A DNA stretch of 10,489 bases from Actinomycetota bacterium. Lineage in GTDB: Bacteria; Actinomycetota; Acidimicrobiia; Acidimicrobiales; Poriferisodalaceae. A model generated the notes under the pieces. That model did no database searches and was not told the DNA's origin. It saw only the letters and a list, made by a program, of their open reading frames with translations. The position numbers were made by a program, and so were the translations under genes. The stretch is from assembly GCA_013151655.1 (NCBI GenBank), contig JAADHX010000276.1, positions 1 through 10,489 of the forward strand, given 5' to 3'. Position 1 is the first letter of the stretch; each line of letters opens with the position of its first letter. Positions 6,991 to 10,489 of the stretch are shown here, one piece after another.

Positions 6991-7804
6991 GGAAGCCGAG
7001 CTCGGTATCGCAGATGTCTTGCCATAGGGGCTGGAAACTAAACCACCCGGCCAGCATCGAACCGACTTGGCCACGCGTGTGGGCAGCTGTCTCGTCGTCG
7101 ATAACGATCGGGGTTCCGGCTGCTTGGGCCAACAACTGTGCTTGGCAGCTTCGCTCCATGGTCACAAAGAACCAAACGGCGGCGTCGAGCGTTTCGCCAA
7201 CCGTGATGAGCCCGTGGTTTTGGTGGATCAAGGCCTTGCGGTCGCCCAGTGTGGCCGCAAGCGACTTGCCATAGGCAACGTCGGCCACGACTCCCCCGAA
7301 GTCGTGATGCACCGCATGATCATCGAAAAAGGCGCACGCATCCTGGGTTATCGGTAGGAGGGGCTGCCCGAGCGATGAAAAGGTTTTGCCGTAGATGGAA
7401 TGGGAGTGGGCGGCCGCGACGACATCTGGGCGGGCCGCGTGAATCTGGCTATGAATGGCGAACGCCGCGGCGTTGAGCGGCAACGAACCTTCGACGATGT
7501 CGCCCTCGTGGCTGACGAGCAGGAGGTCCGAAGCCCGAATTCGTCGGAAGCTCATCCCAAACGGATTAACCCAGAAATGATCGGGCTTTCCTGGATCGCG
7601 GACCGTTATGTGTCCGGCGACCCCCTCGCCGAACCCGAGGCGTCCGAACAGACGGAAACAGCCCGCCAACTTCTCTTTGAGGTACTGGCGCTCTTCGGCA
7701 ACGGTTTCGAACGTGGGCGGGGCAAAGTCGACGCCGCGTTCGCTTCGCATTTGGGCTCGTTCGGTCCGGCTGGACAATATAGGGTCGGTTTCGAGATCAG
7801 TCAT
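6983..7804 (-). CDS. Class II aldolase/adducin family protein
   Basis: A 273-residue protein with the class II aldolase/adducin fold, which in other members cleaves or epimerises phosphosugars with a zinc ion. The zinc-ligand histidines are present: H133 and H135 in AAAHSHS (131-136 region) and H197 in HQNHGLIT (194-201). However, the glutamate that acts as general base in fuculose aldolase falls at A114 in LNAAAFAIH (110-118), so classical aldolase chemistry is doubtful. NAAAFAIH resembles the adducin-like branch that is often annotated only by family. The N-terminus (1-30) is a charged extension before the core. Its ATG follows the upstream gene's TAG with no intervening base (TAGATG), which implies coupled translation with the SH3-like protein. 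The HAD phosphatase follows 60 bases later. Substrate unknown. Confidence 0.87.
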   Translation of the reverse strand: MTDLETDPILSSRTERAQMRSERGVDFAPPTFETVAEERQYLKEKLAGCFRLFGRLGFGEGVAGHITVRDPGKPDHFWVNPFGMSFRRIRASDLLLVSHEGDIVEGSLPLNAAAFAIHSQIHAARPDVVAAAHSHSIYGKTFSSLGQPLLPITQDACAFFDDHAVHHDFGGVVADVAYGKSLAATLGDRKALIHQNHGLITVGETLDAAVWFFVTMERSCQAQLLAQAAGTPIVIDDETAAHTRGQVGSMLAGWFSFQPLWQDICDTELGFRE

Positions 7805-8305
7805 CTAGTCCTGGGCCTCTCGTGCGGCCTTCGATTTGGCCATTGGGGCAGCCAATCGGTCGTTGCCGCCAGCCGCGGCCGGAGTTGCCTCGGCGGCCGG
7901 TTCTGGCGCCGGAGAGTCTTCGGAGCCGCCGCCTTTGTTTCTTGCAGCTTTGGACTTGGCCATGAGAGCAGCCAATCGGTCGTTGCCGGCTGAGGCGTCA
8001 GCGGGTGCGGCTGCGGCGACGGGTGCCGGGACCGGCGCGTTCTTTGCATCCTCGGCGGCTTTGGCGGCCACTTTGGCGGCCTTTTCTCGGTCGACCTGGA
8101 ATTGCGGCCAGTTCTCGGCCCGAACCAGCTTGTCTTGACCTATGGACCCGAGCTCTACACCGTTGTCGAAATAGACGCGGTATCTAAACCAGGTGAGGCC
8201 GACCCCTCGGCTGGTTTTACCTCGGGTGCCTTCTGGTACTCCACGTAGGCCTTCGGTCGCTATGACCTTGGTGCCTTTCTTGAACTGCATCGTCGCGGCG
8301 CTCAT
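7805..8305 (-). CDS. SH3-like domain protein with two copies of a basic C-terminal motif
   Basis: I do not recognise a named family. The 166-residue protein has three parts. Residues 6-66 (MQFKKGTKVIATEG ... RYRVYFDNGVELGSI ... KLVRAENW) read as a small beta-rich, SH3- or KOW-like barrel. Residues 70-90 are a lysine/alanine helix. The rest is an Ala/Pro/Gly linker carrying GNDRLAALMAKSKAAR (107-122) and GNDRLAAPMAKSKAAR (147-162), identical except L to P and exactly 40 residues apart. The motif is basic and amphipathic, and could be a peptide that binds nucleic acid, ribosome or another protein; that is a guess. The first ATG is supported by a -10 box 8 bases upstream, against an alternative Met six codons in. 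It heads a coupled operon with the aldolase-like gene. No signal peptide or membrane segment is seen. Confidence 0.78.
   Translation of the reverse strand: MSAATMQFKKGTKVIATEGLRGVPEGTRGKTSRGVGLTWFRYRVYFDNGVELGSIGQDKLVRAENWPQFQVDREKAAKVAAKAAEDAKNAPVPAPVAAAAPADASAGNDRLAALMAKSKAARNKGGGSEDSPAPEPAAEATPAAAGGNDRLAAPMAKSKAAREAQD
7821..7988. repeat. Pair of 48-bp direct repeats, 120 bp apart, encoding the duplicated basic motif
   Basis: Bases 7821-7868 and 7941-7988 match at 40 of 48 positions, including a 21-base identical core (7848-7868 and 7968-7988). Six of the eight differences are synonymous third- or first-base changes. The other two fall in a single codon (Leu to Pro). The period is exactly 40 codons, so the duplication keeps frame. 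Confidence 0.85.
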
Positions 8306-8331
8306 AGTGGCGAAGGCTACCCTGTCGCAGC
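8306..8331. promoter_or_regulatory. 26-bp divergent promoter with overlapping -10 boxes
   Basis: The whole gap between two divergent ATGs is 26 bases. On the minus strand TAGCCT (8319-8314) lies 8 bases from the ATG at 8305. On the plus strand TACCCT (8318-8323) lies 8 bases from the ATG at 8332. The two boxes share the central TA, and the core AGGCTACCCT is an imperfect palindrome. Both messages would be leaderless, and polymerase could serve only one side at a time. There is no room for a ribosome site. Good -35 boxes are not seen; any would lie within the opposite gene. Confidence 0.55.
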
Positions 8332-9033
8332 ATGCGCTTCGTTCTTGTACGACATGGTGAGCCCGCTTGGGTCGAAGGCGGCATTAATCGAGATGACCCC
8401 CGACTCACACCAATCGGGCGTAGACAGGCCTACATAACTGGAGCCGCGTTAGCCGATCAGCACTTTGACCACATCTGGGTCTCGCCGAAACTTCGGGCTA
8501 GGCAGACGTCGGAACCGTTCCTTGAGCTGGCTCGCCGTACATCTGAGATCAAGCCGTTTCTTGAGGAGATCCAAAACCCCGACTGGGAAGGCACCGATCA
8601 CAATGCTCTTGAGGTCTTTGCCGCCCATCGACGGCGCGACCCGACCGCTCAGTGGAGCGGTTTGGAAGGTGGCGAGGCGGTCTCGGACTTTCATGATCGT
8701 GTGACGTCTGGCCTCGATGAGGCATTGGCCGAGCTTGGCGTGGTTCGGTCCGATCACGATTTGCCGACTTGGGATATTGCCCAAGGTGAGCCTTCTGATG
8801 ATGATTCTGTCGACGAGATCTCGGTGCTGGTGTTCGCTCACGCCGGCACGAACTCGATGGTTCTGTCACATTTGCTTGGCGTAGCTCCGGTGCCGTGGGA
8901 GTGGGAGAGGTTCGTCACGTTTCATGCCTCGATTTCGGTGGCCACCACTATTCAGGTCGGTCCGAATCATGCATTCAGCCTGCTGACTCTGTCCGACCTT
9001 GGCCACCTACCTGTCGATCTTCGAACTCGCTAG
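8332..9033 (+). CDS. Histidine phosphatase family protein (phosphoglycerate mutase-like)
   Basis: A 233-residue member of the histidine phosphatase superfamily, which transfers phosphate through a histidine. The N-terminal catalytic motif is VLVRHGEPAW (4-13), with R7, H8 and E10. LTPIGRRQA (25-33) and the SPKLRARQT segment (51-59, R57) follow, then a probable acid at E78 or E79. The second catalytic histidine is H170 in LVFAHAGTN (166-174). All core residues are present, so it should be an active phosphatase or mutase. An acidic insert (about 139-162, rich in Asp, with GEPSDDDSVDE) precedes the last strand. The ATG is supported by the -10 box 8 bases upstream. The downstream maleylpyruvate isomerase family gene starts within or just after its end. 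Substrate unknown. Confidence 0.9.
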   Translation: MRFVLVRHGEPAWVEGGINRDDPRLTPIGRRQAYITGAALADQHFDHIWVSPKLRARQTSEPFLELARRTSEIKPFLEEIQNPDWEGTDHNALEVFAAHRRRDPTAQWSGLEGGEAVSDFHDRVTSGLDEALAELGVVRSDHDLPTWDIAQGEPSDDDSVDEISVLVFAHAGTNSMVLSHLLGVAPVPWEWERFVTFHASISVATTIQVGPNHAFSLLTLSDLGHLPVDLRTR

Positions 9034-9061
9034 GCGCAGCTGGCATGACACGGCTAACAGT

Positions 9062-9694
9062 GTGATCGGGGCAGAGGAGATCCGAGGGACAGCTGCCGAA
9101 TGCGGATCGTTCCTTCGTTCGTGTCTCGACCGCGATTGGTCGGCTTCGATTCCGGATCTCGATATGTCGGTGATTGAGGTTGTGGCCCACGCGGCGACAG
9201 GATGTTTGTGGTACTCGATCGATCTTGCCGCGGGCGGAAAGGACCTTGAGCCCGTCGAGCTTCGGGTCAAGACCAACGGGCTGGCGGTTGATGTTCTCGA
9301 CACGTTCGTAACCCACGGAGAGGTGGTGGCCGCAGTCGTGGAGACTTCGCCTGGTTCGGCGCGGGGGTTTCATCCGATGGGTACTGCTGATCCGTCTGGT
9401 TTCGCGGCGATGGCTTGCGACGAGATGTTGATTCACACTTATGACGCGTCGCTTGGCCTCGGAGTGCCGTTTGCTCCAGACGTCGGCGTTGTGAATGCGG
9501 TTCTGGGGCGGCTGTTTCCATGGGTTGAGGTTGAGCCGAGCGGTTCTGCGGCGATGCCACCCTCCGATTCGTGGCCGCGGCTCTTGTGGGCTAATGGACG
9601 GATCGAGCTGGGTGATTCGCCCCGTTTGAGCGGCTGGGCATGGCATTGTGCGCCTCTATCGGAATGGGACGGCACAATTCCGAGGCGGCGTTAA
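9062..9694 (+). CDS. Maleylpyruvate isomerase family, mycothiol-dependent-type protein
   Basis: A DinB/MDMPI-fold protein of actinobacteria; characterised relatives use mycothiol, for example to isomerise maleylpyruvate. Counting from GTG at 9062 (210 residues), the metal-binding triad is present: H43 in VVAHAAT, and E121 and H125 in CDEMLIHTYD (120-128), with the expected four-residue spacing. The C-terminal LLWANGRIEL (184-193) and GWAWHCAPL are typical of this family. A TTG at 8999 in the same frame would give 231 residues and overlap the phosphatase gene by 35 bases. I prefer GTG because the family usually begins shortly before the ..AEEIRGTAAEC helix, but neither start has a ribosome site. 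Probably cotranscribed with the phosphatase. The actual reaction is unknown, as many paralogues have unassigned thiol-transfer roles. Confidence 0.82.
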   Translation: MIGAEEIRGTAAECGSFLRSCLDRDWSASIPDLDMSVIEVVAHAATGCLWYSIDLAAGGKDLEPVELRVKTNGLAVDVLDTFVTHGEVVAAVVETSPGSARGFHPMGTADPSGFAAMACDEMLIHTYDASLGLGVPFAPDVGVVNAVLGRLFPWVEVEPSGSAAMPPSDSWPRLLWANGRIELGDSPRLSGWAWHCAPLSEWDGTIPRRR

Positions 9695-9810
9695 CCGAAC
9701 CGTCGGCGCACAGAGTCGACGTTTCGTGGCGCTCGCTTCTTGATGTCTCTTTCGACAACCTCGGCAATTCCCGCCTTTGTGTGGACATCGCAGCTGGGGT
9801 CCTGGTCGGT

Positions 9811-9831
9811 CCGGCTCGGTGTTCGGGCTGG
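9811..9831. terminator. Hairpin between convergent genes, possible terminator
   Basis: CCGGCTCG (9811-9818) can pair with CGGGCTGG (9824-9831) over 8 pairs, two of them G-U, around a 5-base loop. It lies in the 168-bp gap (9695-9862) between two convergent genes, the expected place for a terminator. No run of T follows on either side. Nothing else is seen in this gap; no open frame there looks coding. Confidence 0.3.
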
Positions 9832-9862
9832 TGCCTGATCTAGCGCCCCTGACCGCACCCTG

Positions 9863-10456
9863 TTAGAAGTCGCCCCGCTCGATGGCCGCGAATGGCTCCG
9901 CAAGGAGGTCTAAGCCGGTGTCGAGCAAGGGCTTCATCGGCTGATCGCTTGTGGCCCATGTTTCACAGACGCTGCCGATGATGCCCATGACCGCTGCAGC
10001 GAGCATGGTGACGTGCGCGACCGACTGGGGGCCAGCGTCAAGGTCGCTGCCAATCTCCGCGGCCAGGTGTTGGGTCCACAGTCTGGAGCTAGCCGTGTAC
10101 CTCGCCGCCAGGGACGGATGGGAAAAGGCGAGGACAAATAGCTGTCTCACAGCATCAGGGTCCGACTCGATGAAGTCTGCAACGCCGTGGCTGGCCTCGC
10201 GGATCCTTGCCCCTACTGGCCTGCCTTGATTGGCTTTGATCGATTGGTCAAAGACTCCCATCCATGCGGCCGGGTAGTGCACGACCAGATCCTCTTTCGT
10301 TTCGAAGTACCGAAACGCGGTTCGCCGAGAAACTTCCGCCCCGGCTGCAACCTGGGCCATAGTCACCTTGTCGAAGCCGTGCGCCGTGAACAGCCTTACC
10401 GCCGCGTCTGCGAGGTTTCGTCTCGTGTGTGCCTTGTTGTCTTCGCGTTGACCCAT
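9863..10456 (-). CDS. TetR/AcrR family transcriptional regulator
   Basis: A 197-residue TetR-type regulator. The helix-turn-helix is KVTMAQVAAGAEVSRRTAFR (30-49), continuing into YFETKEDLV (50-58), the classic recognition-helix and hinge sequence. The C-terminal domain (about 70-190) is helical, with RQLFVLAFSHPSLAARY and a hydrophobic VTMLAAAVMGIIG stretch that probably forms the dimer or ligand-pocket helices. It matches the MftR-like/SACE_7040-like actinobacterial type in general look, but the effector is unknown. The ATG at 10456-10454 has a -10 box 7 bases upstream and no Shine-Dalgarno, so it is probably translated from a leaderless message. Its gene is convergent with the maleylpyruvate isomerase family gene. 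Its target may lie beyond the right edge of the window. Confidence 0.92.
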   Translation of the reverse strand: MGQREDNKAHTRRNLADAAVRLFTAHGFDKVTMAQVAAGAEVSRRTAFRYFETKEDLVVHYPAAWMGVFDQSIKANQGRPVGARIREASHGVADFIESDPDAVRQLFVLAFSHPSLAARYTASSRLWTQHLAAEIGSDLDAGPQSVAHVTMLAAAVMGIIGSVCETWATSDQPMKPLLDTGLDLLAEPFAAIERGDF

Positions 10457-10457
10457 C

Positions 10458-10482
10458 CAGGCAACCCTACAGATTCAGGCAA
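10458..10482 (-). promoter_or_regulatory. Candidate leaderless promoter with flanking direct repeats (TetR gene)
   Basis: On the minus strand TAGGGT (10469-10464) sits 7 bases before the ATG. Two exact copies of TTGCCTG (10482-10476 and 10464-10458) flank it, starts 18 bases apart. They could be operator half-sites for autoregulation, although TetR proteins more often bind inverted repeats. The -35 would lie outside the window. Confidence 0.4.
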
Positions 10483-10489
10483 TGGCACT

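Noticed and set aside
6236..7274. Two plus-strand frames (111 and 240 codons) opposite the HAD and aldolase-like genes
   Set aside because: Low-complexity Arg/Ser/Thr translations antisense to genes with complete catalytic motifs.
7400..7993. 197-codon plus-strand frame across the aldolase-like and SH3-like genes
   Set aside because: Antisense to two supported genes; its apparent internal repeat is the reverse of the duplicated motif.
8975..9646. 223-codon minus-strand frame opposite the maleylpyruvate isomerase family gene
   Set aside because: Arg/His/Pro-rich shadow; the plus-strand protein has the metal triad and family C-terminus.
9640..9843. 67-codon plus-strand frame entering the 9695-9862 gap
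   Set aside because: Starts inside another gene in a different frame, has no ribosome site or recognisable sequence.

Overview
The window looks like an ordinary chromosomal stretch from a high-GC actinobacterium. GC is roughly high-50s percent by eye, not computed. The best guess is the Acidimicrobiia or a relative, because it combines a mycothiol-type maleylpyruvate isomerase family protein, a split pair of MaoC-like dehydratase subunits, several acyl-CoA dehydrogenases, two TetR regulators, and several genes that appear to be transcribed without a leader. The taxonomic placement is inference. I see no rRNA, tRNA, CRISPR array, transposase, phage gene or integration site.

Region 1 (1-3077) is lipid/acyl-CoA catabolism. 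Two acyl-CoA dehydrogenase genes, the first cut by the window edge, diverge from a 123-bp spacer that holds a candidate promoter for each. They are followed on the minus strand by two MaoC-fold subunits coupled through a TAATG overlap. The first subunit lacks the hydratase motif and the second carries it, which suggests a heteromeric enoyl-CoA hydratase. Together these genes would cover the first two steps of a beta-oxidation-like route. The substrate cannot be read from the sequence.

Region 2 (3188-5454) is the oxidative pentose phosphate pathway. A short-form 6-phosphogluconate dehydrogenase with a good Shine-Dalgarno overlaps by 4 bases a glucose-6-phosphate dehydrogenase. The lactonase that would join them is not in the window. 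The nucleotide-binding residues suggest the two enzymes may prefer different cofactors.

Region 3 (5478-8305) has a TetR regulator convergent with a three-gene minus-strand operon. The operon order is an SH3-like protein with two copies of a C-terminal basic motif, then a class II aldolase/adducin-fold protein, then a HAD-IB phosphatase. The TetR and HAD genes end on the same CTAG.

Region 4 (8306-10489) starts with a compact, near-symmetric 26-bp divergent promoter. It drives the three-gene operon leftwards and, rightwards, a histidine phosphatase followed by a maleylpyruvate isomerase family protein. A convergent TetR regulator with its own promoter closes the window.

No clearly new multi-gene system is visible. 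The items most worth checking are the duplicated basic motif, which is conserved by synonymous-only change apart from one codon; the recurring leaderless promoter geometry; the nested inverted repeat inside the MaoC partner subunit; and the likely cofactor split between the two pentose phosphate dehydrogenases.
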